In this document: positions 18,575-27,669 of the stretch, piece by piece
Layout of the letters: each line of letters opens with the position of its first letter
How positions within the stretch are numbered: the first letter of the stretch is position 1
NCBI RefSeq assembly: GCF_032393985.1
Contig: NZ_CP135918.1
Span: forward strand, 4,899,724 to 4,963,723
Reading direction: 5' to 3'
DNA: 64,000 nt
DNA from: Fischerella sp. JS2
GTDB lineage: Bacteria; Cyanobacteriota; Cyanobacteriia; Cyanobacteriales; Nostocaceae
The notes under the pieces: generated by a model
Databases searched by the model: none
What the model was told of the DNA's origin: nothing
The model's input: only the letters and a program-made list of their open reading frames with translations
Program-made: the position numbers and the translations under genes

Positions 18575-20175
18575 TTGTTCCGAGATAGCTCGCTCGTTCT
18601 GTGCTTCTTGCTCATCGCCCTTTTATTTTCAGACTTGCTGTTAAGCTCTAAGGCAAGATTATCCCAGACTTGTGCGATCGCACAAGTCCCGATACAATCC
18701 ACGCCATCTAATCCCTGTAGCGTTTTAACTCAGAGAGATTTTGCAGCTATTCCCGATGCGCCCACCGCAATCCTTTCTACTCAAGTCGTTCCTGCTACCG
18801 CTCAAACTCCTGAATACTGCGATGTCAAAGGGTACGTGACACCCCAGATTCAATTTGAGGTGCAGTTGCCTACCCAAAATTGGAATCGTCGCTACCTTCA
18901 AGTTGGCTGTGGTGGATATTGTGGCAGTTTGAGAGCTTCACCTGAATCTATTGCTGCACTTAATCAAAACTTTGCAGTTGCGTTCGACAATACCGGACAC
19001 GTTGGCGGCGGCATAGGCGCAGCGAGCGCACTCTGGGGACTGGATCAACCCCAACTGCGGGCTGACTTCGGCTATCGCTCAGAGCATGTTACATTGCTTG
19101 GCATCATTGCTGGCGCACCCGCTGTCATCCAAGCACCACTCAATGGAGAATACGAAACGTGGAATGGGCGCGCGAACCAAGATTCGCAAGGAAATCCCAT
19201 TCTGCCCGTTGATAAACTCGCGCTGATTCATAAGGCTGCGATCGCGGATTGTGACGGTAAAGATGGTCTAGTCGATGGACAAATCACCGATCCAAGAGTC
19301 TGTACTTTTAAGCCCCAATCGCTTCGTTGTCCTGATCATCGCGCTACTGCAAGCTGTTTAACAACGGCTCAGATTGCAGTCGTCAATAAACTTTATCAGG
19401 GTGCTGTAGATCGTCAGGGCAAGCTCCTTTATCCAGGTAGCCAAACGATTGGGTCAGAACTTGGGTGGGCAGGTGCGAGCATCGGCACAACTAGAATGCC
19501 GCCAATGGCAGCGGAGATCTCCAACAGCTATCTGAAATATCTCGCCTTTCCCAAGAGTCCCCCTGCATCGTTTTCCTACAAAGACTGGCAATTTACAGCT
19601 CTTGGCTTTGAGCGACTGCGTCCTCTGGGCAAAGTGTACAATGCGACCAACCCTAACCTCAAAGCGTTTCGCGATCGCGGTGGAAAACTGATTCTCTATC
19701 ATGGGTGGGCTGATCCAGCAATTCCCCCTCAAGGCACGCTCGCTTACTATCAGGCAGTTCAAGACACAATGGGTGGTCTTGCCAAGGTGCAATCGTTTGC
19801 CAGATTATTTATGCTGCCTGGAGTGTATCACTGTCTGGAGTGTATCACTGTCAAGGTGGAACGGGTCCGAGCCGCGTGGATTGGCTCACACCGATCGTGG
19901 CATGGGTTGAACAAGGTAAGCCACCTACCAAAGTCATTGCATCCCAAACGGCTAATAACTCAGCAAGCGGTGGTTTTAGTAATCCAACCCAAGGATCAAC
20001 AAGCAGCAATGCAAACATTGTCAGAACAAGACCGATATTTCCTTACCCGATGCAAGCTAGGTATAACGGCACCTTAAGCATTGACGATGCTGCAAACTTT
20101 GTGGGAGTAATGCCTTCCCAAACCCCCAACGATCATATTGATTGGATTGGAAATGATTTATTTCAACCTCAGTAA
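18575..20175 (+). pseudogene. Tannase/feruloyl-esterase family pseudogene
   Basis: The translation matches the tannase/feruloyl esterase family: a signal-peptide-like N-terminus (TTG at 18575 or an upstream non-ATG codon), YLQVGCGGYCGSL, GIIAGAP, GLVDGQITDP, GGKLILYHGWADPAIPP and GVYH. Two lesions are visible. At about 19085-19100 YRSEHVT runs straight into LLGIIAGAP, so roughly 40 residues including the GCSxGGR catalytic serine are missing in frame. At 19818-19851 a perfect 17-bp tandem duplication (CTGGAGTGTATCACTGT twice) shifts the frame. The proper C-terminus (YHCQGGTGPSRVDW...DDAANFVGVMP) continues in the next frame to 20175. The product cannot be an active esterase. Confidence 0.85.
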
Positions 20176-20230
20176 TCTTAGAAAGTTTTAACGTGATGGT
20201 GAGAGCGATCGCAACCAACAGGCTGGTTCA

Positions 20231-20419
20231 AGAAACACTTACGATAGATTTACGGAAAACAAGCCTTCTGAATTGATTGAGTTGCGGTGTACTTTAACCC
20301 AGTTGAATGATGCTGTCACACAAATTGCACGCAGTGGTAATTTGGAGCAAGTAAATCGAGTACGCGATCTGCTTGTTCAGATAAAGCATGAAATTTACAA
20401 GTTTCATGCAGAGCAGTAA
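20231..20419 (+). pseudogene. Possible 3' remnant of an unrecognised gene
   Basis: An open frame without a convincing start codon, reading RFTENKPSELIELRCTLTQL and then NDAVTQIARSGNLEQVNRVR to a TAA at 20417. The composition looks like a helical protein tail, but no family is recognised. It opposes the decayed flavin-barrel gene and overlaps its read-through tail. It may be chance. Confidence 0.25.
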
Positions 20420-20934
20420 GTTTCACGCATAATGCCTTATCAGACTCTTGAAGGGCTATTTGCTTGTCCCACCGTGCAAATACCGCTTGCGGTTCGTGCA
20501 GAGAGAAAGTTTCTCCAGACAAGACATCAGCATACGTAGCAAAAGATGGCGAATACTTTCGATTTGAGCCTCGAAGAAGGTTAGGGGCACGCCTTCGACC
20601 TCCTGATTAATCTGTTGCACTCGCATCCGCATCTCGCACACGCCCTTCTCAAATGGAATGACCATCGTCAGCCGCCCATCTCGCAGCAAGTTCGCTGTTG
20701 TGCTAGCTCTCGCAGAGATCGCGAATCGAATTTTTGCATTGGGTAAAGCCAGAACTTCACCCACGCTCAAGAGCGATGAATGAGGCCAGCCCTCTTCGTT
20801 CACGGTGGAGAGGCGGATTGCATTCATCGGTTTAGAAGGAAGGTTGTTGCCATCTAAAAAGGAGCGGATGGCGCTGGGTATCTCCTTGGGGTCGATGGGT
20901 TTGGGAGGAACATAAACTTGGTGCGCTTCGTTTC
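20316..20934 (-). pseudogene. Pyridoxamine-5'-phosphate-oxidase-like (flavin split barrel) pseudogene
   Basis: Reading from 20929 the frame gives EAHQVYVPPKPIDPKEIPSA, then MNAIRLSTVNEEGWPHSSLL and a split-barrel core (SVGEVLALPNAKIRFAISAR, LTMVIPFEKGVCEMRMRVQQ). No start codon precedes it: an in-frame TAG lies at 20942-20944 and the 5' end abuts the UbiD remnant. Near the A4 run at 20541-20544 the frame shifts by one. The expected ending (YADVLSGETFSLHEPQAVFA, RWDKQIAL) continues in the other frame to about 20442. It has both lost its start and acquired a frameshift, though the homopolymer shift could be a sequencing error. Confidence 0.75.
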
Positions 20935-21152
20935 GCTGGGCCTATCCGGGTTGGTCGCATTACGGTTCCACCTGCACCCATGTATCGGTATACCCCAGCA
21001 AGTTCTGCTTTGGGATCGACAGGATGATCCGTTTCAATGTATTGCCCTTTGAATTTCTTGATATGTTTGATCGCAGAGCGCAGATCGTTGATACTCGGGA
21101 CATTCCACCCAAGCGGATGGTCTGCTTTGGCTTGCTCGTTATCGTTCGACAT
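20832..21152 (-). pseudogene. Truncated UbiD-family decarboxylase remnant
   Basis: The first 73 residues (21152-20934) match the N-terminus of large UbiD-type non-oxidative aromatic-acid decarboxylases: INDLRSAIKHIKKFKGQYIE, DHPVDPKAELAGVYRYMGAG, GTVMRPTRIGPA. Immediately after GPA the sequence changes to the flavin-barrel gene. This frame then runs on as meaningless sequence (KRSAPSLCSSQTHRPQ...) to 20832. About 85% of a normal UbiD (near 490 residues) is gone, by a deletion that also removed the start of the downstream gene. Confidence 0.75.
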
Positions 21153-21190
21153 GAGAAATCTTTCTGTTGCAAATTAGAATCAGAATCCAA

Positions 21191-21564
21191 GCAGTTCCTA
21201 ACATTTAGTTTAGCGAGTCTAACCTAGAAGGAAATGAAGTAAGATTTGCTCAAATTGTTATATTAATCAAAACTGCATTGTCGGTTAGTCGTCTCCAACT
21301 GTAGTTAGATTTTCTGCATCTAAAGCCCTAAATACAATCACAGATGAAGATATTTGCTTAGGTAGAAAGTTGCCAACCTTATCTTTGAAGGCTTAATCCG
21401 CTCTTATTTATAACTATAGGAATTATCTTGGTGACGCTTTCATTCATCTTACAGTCCCTTAAATCGCACTGGTGATAGACTGTATGTTGAATATTGTTGT
21501 GTCCTATTCGCAAAATCCAAAATCTAAAATCGGATAACGTCATGCTTGTTGGAAGTCGGCTACC
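21191..21564. other. Spacer downstream of the pseudogene block
   Basis: No gene is seen. At 21511-21530 there is the CAAAATCCAAAATCTAAAAT heptamer-type repeat, also found inside nifJ and at 43400. Confidence 0.5.
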
Positions 21565-22128
21565 TTAACCCTCTAAACGTTGGTAAATTGCCAGCAGATT
21601 TAGTTGCAGGTCTTTCGCAAGGCGACGCTCAATGATTCCTATGGGCATAGTAAGTTTAGGCCAAACTTTGACTGTGTAGCACAGACTAGTCCCTGTTTGT
21701 TGACCTAGAGAATAAGGCTCTAAGCACCAGCTACCAGAGAAATCTTTAAAATCGCCCTCTACCATCTGGAAAGTAATTTCTTTAGGAAAGTGTTCCTCAA
21801 GATCGAGAACTACACGCGCAGAAAAATTCATGCGTAAAAAGCGCTGAGAACCTATTTGTTCTAAACGAATACCACCGTTGGGATGTTCCAGTAAACGACT
21901 GTGGGCTAAGTTGGGGATGAAGTCGGCTAAGGCTTCATAATTGGTGAGTACTTCCCAAACTTTTGTCACCGATTGGGGAATTTGAATTGTAGCAGTGATT
22001 TGTCGCTGTCTGTCGGTGATTTTCTCGATTTTAACAGCCACAGCTTGTAAATCTTTCGCCTCGAGGTTTGTTTCGTCTTCAATGGCGATCAAGTTGAGTT
22101 CTTCTGGTGTATATTTTTCTTCAGTCAC
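21565..22128 (-). CDS. SRPBCC (START-like cyclase/dehydrase) family protein
   Basis: A 187-residue protein with a COQ10/START-type fold from about residue 38: ITATIQIPQSVTKVWEVLTNY, YEALADFIPNL, LDLEEHFPKEITFQMVEGDF. The family binds hydrophobic ligands such as lipids, quinones or polyketides; the ligand here is unknown. The start codon lies inside the end of the upstream kinase gene (8-bp overlap), so the two are probably co-translated. That kinship is positional only. Confidence 0.82.
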   Translation of the reverse strand: MTEEKYTPEELNLIAIEDETNLEAKDLQAVAVKIEKITDRQRQITATIQIPQSVTKVWEVLTNYEALADFIPNLAHSRLLEHPNGGIRLEQIGSQRFLRMNFSARVVLDLEEHFPKEITFQMVEGDFKDFSGSWCLEPYSLGQQTGTSLCYTVKVWPKLTMPIGIIERRLAKDLQLNLLAIYQRLEG

Positions 22129-24196
22129 TTTCGGAGTAGGTTTTGTTTTGGTCAGAAAATTGGGGCAGATTTAAGGTAAAACAGATTTGGCTGAGATCTG
22201 TATCCTCAATCGGGGTACTTTCCACAGCGATTTCCCCACTCAAATGCTGCACTAAGGATTTTACCAGAGCAAGTCCTAAGCCAGTGCCAGGAGTCCATCT
22301 TCCTCTACCGCGACGGAATGCATCGAAAATATAGGTTCCTTCTGCCTCTGAGATGCCATGTCCTATATTAATTACTTTAATAATAACTCGATCAACCTGT
22401 TGAATAACTTGGTGTGTGGCTTGTAGTTTGATGATAGTATCTCGTTCTGAGAATTTCACCGCATTAGTTAAAAGTTCCTGTAAGATGCGGTCAAAACTTT
22501 CTAGTTCGGTTTTTAATTCTAGAGATTGTTCCGGTAACTCATAAGAAATATTTAATCCTTTGTCTACCAGCTTTTTCTCAAAAGATGCTGATATGTCTTG
22601 GATTCTACTATTTAAATCTAAGGTTTCAAATTGCGGGGGTTCTTGATGATTCTCTAGCTTCTGGAGTGTCAACAAGTCATTGATCAAGTTAATTTCTTTT
22701 GTACACTCCTCCTCCAAAATATCCAGATACCTGGTTTGCTGTTCGGGGGTTCTTCCTGGTTGACGCAGCATACGCAAAGCCATACGCATGTTGGTTAAAG
22801 GATAGCGTAGGCGATCGCTCATGTTACTTAAAAACTCATCTTTGAGTTTGTTGAGTTCTCGCAATTGCTCAACATATTGCTTTGTTCTTTCATAGAGTTT
22901 CGCTTGAACGTCTAGACTGCGCTGCAATTGGGATGTGCGCTCATCAACTAACATTTGTACTTGCCGCAGCGTCTGTGTTTGAATGATGGCATTGCTGAGT
23001 TGAGCGCAGACCATTTCTACCATGTTGATTTCTGCTGTATGCCAGTAACGAGGTTGGGTTTGCTGTAGTGCTAAAAATCCCAAAACTTTGCCTTGACTCT
23101 CCAACCTCATTAACAACATTGCAGGCAATTTTTCTAAAATAAACGCTTGGGCAATTGTGGAGGTATCCTTACGTCTATCTTTGGTGTCATTAATAATTAC
23201 AGGCTTGCCAGACTCTGCTGTAAAGGCGCGGCGACTAATTCCACACTCTGAAAGCCAGAAGGAATGATCTTGGTTATCTTGTTTCTCAATGTAAAAATTT
23301 TCTGGCTGTCTAGACCATTCACCAATAACAGTAGCTTTCGCTTTGGGAATTTGTTTTTTGAATAAATTTCTAAATAGCGGATCAGTATATTTGAGTAATA
23401 TAATCAAACCCCGGTCTGCTTCTAAAGCCTCGGCAGTAGATGCGATCGCCACCTGAAGCATTTGATTAATCTCCAAGTTGCTGCGACCAAGTATTGTCAA
23501 TTGCTTGATCAGGTTTTGATGCTTGGCACAAGTTTGGAGAAATTGCTGTTGTGAAGTGATCAGCTGTGCTTGTGCTACTTGTTCTAAAGCGATCGCGCAA
23601 ACTGACTCCACTGCTGTGAGCAAATATTTTTCTGACTCACTCCAATCATATAGCTGGGACTTAATTAAGTTAATTACGCCGTTCTTTTTGTTTCCAAAAT
23701 GGGTAGTAATTGCCAGAACCGATTTAAATGGTATCGGCACTTGTTGGCATCCTATTTTCAGACTGTTTTGAATTGTGGCAATGTCCTCTATAGTCGGTTC
23801 ACCAGCACATTGCACTACTGGTAAATCCAGCTGCTCTAGTGAGAATATTTCATCAGGCGACGAATTTAAATACTCTTGGGGACACCAATTTGCAGCAATT
23901 TCTTCACCACCAGTCACTTCTTTGTGTGCAGTCACTAAGCAGCAGCAATCTACTTTGAATGCAACTCCTAGCAATTGGGCAATGTCTTGCAGCATCATTG
24001 CTGATTTTGAGCTATTGGCAATGATGTGATTGATTTTTTGTGCTAACTGGAGGGCTGCCTCTTCCTCATGCTGCATCAGATTGACCGGGTAGTGTTTGAG
24101 TCTATCTATTTCATCTGGGCGTTGTGGCAACGAAGACAAACGCTTTCTCATTCCTGGTACGCTTTTGGATATTGAACCCATTTCCTTTGTACCCAA
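22121..24196 (-). CDS. GAF-domain histidine-kinase-like protein with Asp replacing the H-box His
   Basis: A 691-residue soluble protein with two GAF-like domains (about 45-195 and 235-395, AIASTAEALEADRGLIILL), a coiled-coil linker (400-445), a HisKA-like helix pair and a HATPase domain (ELLTNAVKFSE, GTGLGLALVKSL). In the dimerisation helix the usual SHELRTPL reads SDRLRYPL, so the phospho-acceptor His is Asp461. The three codons involved are AGC GAT CGC, which contain a HIP1 octamer (22811-22818). Autophosphorylation in the normal way should be impossible. It may be a pseudokinase or allosteric partner. It overlaps the SRPBCC gene by 8 bp. Confidence 0.88.
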   Translation of the reverse strand: MGTKEMGSISKSVPGMRKRLSSLPQRPDEIDRLKHYPVNLMQHEEEAALQLAQKINHIIANSSKSAMMLQDIAQLLGVAFKVDCCCLVTAHKEVTGGEEIAANWCPQEYLNSSPDEIFSLEQLDLPVVQCAGEPTIEDIATIQNSLKIGCQQVPIPFKSVLAITTHFGNKKNGVINLIKSQLYDWSESEKYLLTAVESVCAIALEQVAQAQLITSQQQFLQTCAKHQNLIKQLTILGRSNLEINQMLQVAIASTAEALEADRGLIILLKYTDPLFRNLFKKQIPKAKATVIGEWSRQPENFYIEKQDNQDHSFWLSECGISRRAFTAESGKPVIINDTKDRRKDTSTIAQAFILEKLPAMLLMRLESQGKVLGFLALQQTQPRYWHTAEINMVEMVCAQLSNAIIQTQTLRQVQMLVDERTSQLQRSLDVQAKLYERTKQYVEQLRELNKLKDEFLSNMSDRLRYPLTNMRMALRMLRQPGRTPEQQTRYLDILEEECTKEINLINDLLTLQKLENHQEPPQFETLDLNSRIQDISASFEKKLVDKGLNISYELPEQSLELKTELESFDRILQELLTNAVKFSERDTIIKLQATHQVIQQVDRVIIKVINIGHGISEAEGTYIFDAFRRGRGRWTPGTGLGLALVKSLVQHLSGEIAVESTPIEDTDLSQICFTLNLPQFSDQNKTYSESD

Positions 24197-25111
24197 CCTC
24201 CTGCCATATGCTTAATCCCTTTGTAACCCTGCACCCTGTAATTGAATCTTTCATCTTGTCTTCAAGACTTTACTCTCACCTGTTATAGCCCTTTTCTATT
24301 GCAGATCGTCAAATCATCTCATATCAGAAACCTTGAGTAATAAAATACATAAAAATTAGTTTAGTTGTACTAAGCAAATATAATTACAGCTTTTTACACG
24401 CCTATTTTGTTACTAACATCTACTTAGATTATCCTGTCTATAAGTATACATAAACCGTAATTTCTCTAGACTTGTGACCAAGAGTTCCTAATTAACTCCC
24501 GCATTAATACTGAAAATTTTTATAAAAAATGTAATATTTTTTCATATTTAGCTCCTATAGCTGACTTTTTAGTTAGGTCAGACACCAATAGATGTAATTA
24601 GCGTCAGGGTTTAGCAAAATTTTCGACAGTTAAACAAGGGATAGGGAAAAATTTGTATTGAGACTAGTTACTTTACTCCTCATCTTTAGAATCATTTAAT
24701 CTTTAGGCTGATGTTTTATATCTGTCAAGTGTAGTCAGACCCCCTGTGTTATAAATTACTAAGCTTCTAAATAGTTTCAACATTATTTAAAAGGAGGAAC
24801 GGGCAATAGGCAACAGTGTGTTTATTTTCCTGTTAAATATTTATTTTTTTGAGCTAATTTAATTTTGGGGCAAGGAGCCCAATGATTCGGGCAGAATTTT
24901 TACGACTGTTACTGCCTGTTTTTATTGATTTGATGAATAAATAGATAAAATAACGAATTATAGTATTAATTTATAGAGTTAATAATTATACCTAATAAGC
25001 TTCCTTATTCTTTGTTTGCCTTCTATCTTGTTTCTCCTAAAGTTCATGATAAACACAGCCCAGTTTTGCTTGAAATAACATTAACTAGGCTGTATCCATC
25101 TGCATCCAAAT
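24197..25111. other. Long AT-rich spacer
   Basis: About 900 bp without a recognisable gene on either strand. The kinase promoter should be near 24200-24500. AAGGAGG at 24791-24797 is not followed by a usable frame. A small open frame at 25012-25209 overlaps the RHH gene and is not supported. Confidence 0.45.
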
Positions 25112-25447
25112 TTATCCGGCTAAACTTTCGACACTTAGAGGAACCATATCGCCCGTCCTCGTCAGTCCTAACAGCATCGGTTGTTGCGGTTGAATTAATT
25201 GACCTGTGAGTACACAACGCTCTTCTTGTTGGGCTGTAGCAGCTATACTTGCTCGAATATCAGATCTCGAAAATCGAGGTTTCCACTCTCCTGATTTTTG
25301 CTGGACATAATTCCAAAGGATATCGCGGATGAGAGCTTGATATCCCTGATTGCCTGCTAGATCTTTAAGTTTATCTTTTAATTCGCGCTCAAGACGGATG
25401 CTGGTGACTTCCATATCGGTGGTGGGGGTGCGAGTGATGGTATGCAT
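25112..25447 (-). CDS. Ribbon-helix-helix domain protein
   Basis: A 111-residue protein. Residues about 12-48 (MEVTSIRLERELKDKLKDLA, GYQALIRDILWNYV) fit a CopG/Arc-type ribbon-helix-helix DNA-binding fold. The C-terminal half (ERCVLTGQLIQPQQPMLLGL) resembles a conserved cyanobacterial extension. It is probably a small transcription factor, possibly self-regulating. No toxin gene lies beside it, so an antitoxin role is not supported. AAGGAG at 25455-25460 is the ribosome site. Confidence 0.8.
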   Translation of the reverse strand: MHTITRTPTTDMEVTSIRLERELKDKLKDLAGNQGYQALIRDILWNYVQQKSGEWKPRFSRSDIRASIAATAQQEERCVLTGQLIQPQQPMLLGLTRTGDMVPLSVESLAG

Positions 25448-25499
25448 GAGTTTTTCTCCTTAAAACTATAGACAGGATAGTAATACAAGTGTAGTATGT

Positions 25500-25834
25500 T
25501 TAAAGGAATGTTCAATAGGTGAAATTTTCTGTGATATCCATTTACCCCATCTCTACTTCTTTACGTGCTGATCAGTCCCAAACCAGTTGGGAATCAGCGC
25601 CTATGGAAGTGGAGTATTTATTTATGGGGCTAATTTGCCTAAAACTGGGCAAATTTACAGAGGGTAATCATGATTCTAAATATGCCAGGATTGGTGTACT
25701 TAATCGAGCACCACAACTAAAAGAAAGAAGCGGGAGGTACAGACACCGAGATGCTGTACCGATAAAGGAATAAAAGACTTTTAAAGTCAATTCTCAACCC
25801 CCGCTTTAACTAAAGAAAAAAGCGGGGGTTTTTT
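25500..25834 (+). ncRNA. Structured leader or small RNA ending in a strong terminator
   Basis: Candidate transcript with several local hairpins: TCCCAA/TTGGGA at 25576-25592, TTTGCC/GGCAAA near 25635-25654, GGTACAG/CTGTACC at 25736-25760. It ends in a perfect 12-bp stem plus T6 terminator at 25796-25834. The terminator sits directly before the GAGGAG ribosome site (25838-25843) of the HNH gene. It may be a free small RNA or an attenuating leader. An open frame at 25519-25773 inside it has no good ribosome site. Confidence 0.4.
25796..25834 (+). terminator. Intrinsic terminator immediately upstream of the HNH gene
   Basis: AACCCCCGCTTT (25796-25807) pairs perfectly with AAAGCGGGGGTT (25819-25830), followed by T to 25834. 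Its position 4 nt before the ribosome site means the downstream gene depends on read-through or on a promoter within this hairpin. Confidence 0.85.
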
Positions 25835-25850
25835 AATGAGGAGTCAAACC

Positions 25851-26369
25851 GTGACGATCGCAACGCAAGTTTTAGATCAATCTGTGGTGGTGTTTTCTCA
25901 AAATTACTTGCCACTGTGTCGAGTAAATATCAAGCGAGCTATTGTACTTTTGATCACAAATAAGGCGGAACCGCTAGATATTACCACTAATGGTGGCTGG
26001 CAAGTTCACTCTCCTAGCTTGGTTATTGATGTACCAAAACAAATTCGCTTGAAAATAGCTTCTCGGGAACGGATGTGGAAAGTTCCACCAGTAAATAGAC
26101 GGGAAGTGTTGCGACGAGACCATCACAGTTGCCAATATTGCGGTAGCAGCAAACATTTGACATTAGATCACGTGCTTCCCCGTTCTCGAGGTGGCCAGCA
26201 CACCTGGGATAACGTGGTTGCTGCTTGCGAACGGTGTAACTCCAAAAAAGGAGATAAAACCCCACAAGAAGCGGGTATGCGTCTACGTACTAAACCAAAA
26301 GCACCAGTCCATCCCACGATTGCTTTTGCGGAACAGTTTTGGATGGACATGCAAATAAACCTGGAATAA
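25851..26369 (+). CDS. HNH endonuclease-family protein
   Basis: A 172-residue protein with the HNH core at about residues 92-140: CQYCG, LTLDHVLPRSRGG, NVVAACERCNSKKG (zinc Cys pairs and the catalytic DH). The N-terminal 80 residues are shared by cyanobacterial members of this family. I chose the GTG at 25851, 7 nt after GAGGAG, over the ATG at 25836 that lies in the terminator tail. Its substrate is unknown and no intron or restriction partner is adjacent. A conserved hypothetical gene follows 16 nt later. Confidence 0.8.
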   Translation: MTIATQVLDQSVVVFSQNYLPLCRVNIKRAIVLLITNKAEPLDITTNGGWQVHSPSLVIDVPKQIRLKIASRERMWKVPPVNRREVLRRDHHSCQYCGSSKHLTLDHVLPRSRGGQHTWDNVVAACERCNSKKGDKTPQEAGMRLRTKPKAPVHPTIAFAEQFWMDMQINLE

Positions 26370-26385
26370 CAGGAGAGCATGAGGA

Positions 26386-26775
26386 ATGCTGAAATTAACT
26401 TACACCGAAACGAGTTTTCACCTAGAGTGTCTGGCTCAGTCCCTTGAGGAATGGGTAGCGCAACGAGTGATTTTGACACTGCGAGTCGGTCAAAGTCTGT
26501 CTGTTGAACCTAGCACTGCTTCCTTTTTGCTTCCTGCGAATTTGCCAGGACTAGAACAACTCAAAACTCAGGTGCAATGGGAAGAAAGAGAAATTCTCGC
26601 TTTATGTGCATCTGATTCTGAGTACATTGAAGTTACTCTGAGTGGTTCTTGGTTATCAGATGGTTCTGAAAATGCACAAGGTGTGTTTGTTACCACACTG
26701 AGCGATCGCACTGAGTTTTTACTACACAAACTCTGGGTTATGGCTCAAGCTTGTGCCTCTGTTTTGAGTGAATAA
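26386..26775 (+). CDS. Conserved hypothetical protein
   Basis: A 129-residue acidic protein, mixed alpha/beta, without signal peptide or membrane helix. No family recognised. It has an ordinary coding composition, a HIP1-like site within the frame, and follows the HNH gene by 16 nt with GGAG upstream (26371-26374), so it is probably co-transcribed. N-terminus LTYTETSFHLECLAQSLEEW. Confidence 0.7.
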   Translation: MLKLTYTETSFHLECLAQSLEEWVAQRVILTLRVGQSLSVEPSTASFLLPANLPGLEQLKTQVQWEEREILALCASDSEYIEVTLSGSWLSDGSENAQGVFVTTLSDRTEFLLHKLWVMAQACASVLSE

Positions 26776-26901
26776 TCAAGTTGGACGAAATTTTGCGACG
26801 TTTTTCTTGAGGCGATCGCAATCCTCAATTCAGAGAAATACAATTGTTTTGTAGTAAGCATGCTTTACGCTTACTACAAGCAAAGAGCAAAAAGATCAAC
26901 C

Positions 26902-27180
26902 ATGCAATGTGAACTGTGTGAAAGAGAGATGGAATGTCTTACCGTTCATCACTTGGTTCCAAGACAAAACACCAAACGCAAGAAAACAGACCCAGGGCCA
27001 ACTGTGAATATTTGTTCAGCCTGTCATCGACAAATTCATGCATTTTTTGATAACAAACTACTTGCAAAAGAACTTAATTCAATAGAGAAGCTTAGAAATG
27101 AGCCGCAAATGCAGAAATTCCTATCTTGGGTCAGAAAGCAAGACCCTAGTAGGCGGATAACAGTCCACCGCCAAAGATAG
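26902..27180 (+). CDS. Small HNH-type zinc protein
   Basis: A 92-residue protein that is essentially an HNH motif: CELCEREMECLTVHHLVPRQ, then ICSACHRQIHAFFDNKLLAK. It is widespread in bacteria as a stand-alone HNH protein of unknown target. I prefer the ATG at 26902 because family members start at MQCELC. The ATG at 26860 lies in the loop of a 9-bp hairpin (26851-26877, GTAGTAAGC/GCTTACTAC). Confidence 0.75.
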   Translation: MQCELCEREMECLTVHHLVPRQNTKRKKTDPGPTVNICSACHRQIHAFFDNKLLAKELNSIEKLRNEPQMQKFLSWVRKQDPSRRITVHRQR

Positions 27181-27669
27181 AATGATATTGTATCCACTTA
27201 AATATTTAATTATGTAGGTTGCGTAAGCTAGTAACGGGAAAAATCAAGACCAAATAACCAATCATCATACATAAATAATAAGGATGGGAAACTGCTCTAC
27301 AGATGTCTACTATTCCAGTCCTCTCCATTTTTGATCATTCAAAAATGGAATTATTACTATTACTTATAGGTAATAATTTAATAACTAGCCTGGCAAATAT
27401 ATATCAAAATATCTATCTCTAGAGAGAGTATTTTGTAAATTTTTGTATTCAAACTTTCAGTCTACAGGTCGATTCAACAAATCTAGATTCCCGACTATAA
27501 AATTACTATGCACGCATTGAAAAAAATCAATGTGAAATGTAATCAAGAAAAAGTTATTGAGACAGATAAATAAAAATGAATACTAAATCAACAACAGCAT
27601 TTAGTATTTATGACTGCTCAATGTCCTCTTGATCTTATATTATTTACACCAGTCGCTGGAGGAATTAAA
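27181..27669. other. Spacer upstream of the low-temperature-induced gene
   Basis: About 490 bp, AT-rich, with no gene recognised. It could hold a long 5' leader, as is common for cold-induced genes, but no defined motif was identified. Confidence 0.4.

Noticed and set aside
25112-25447. RHH protein as antitoxin of a toxin-antitoxin pair
   Set aside because: No toxin gene overlaps or adjoins it on the same strand.
25519-25773. 84-codon open frame before the HNH gene
   Set aside because: No ribosome site, odd composition and several RNA hairpins. I favour a non-coding leader.
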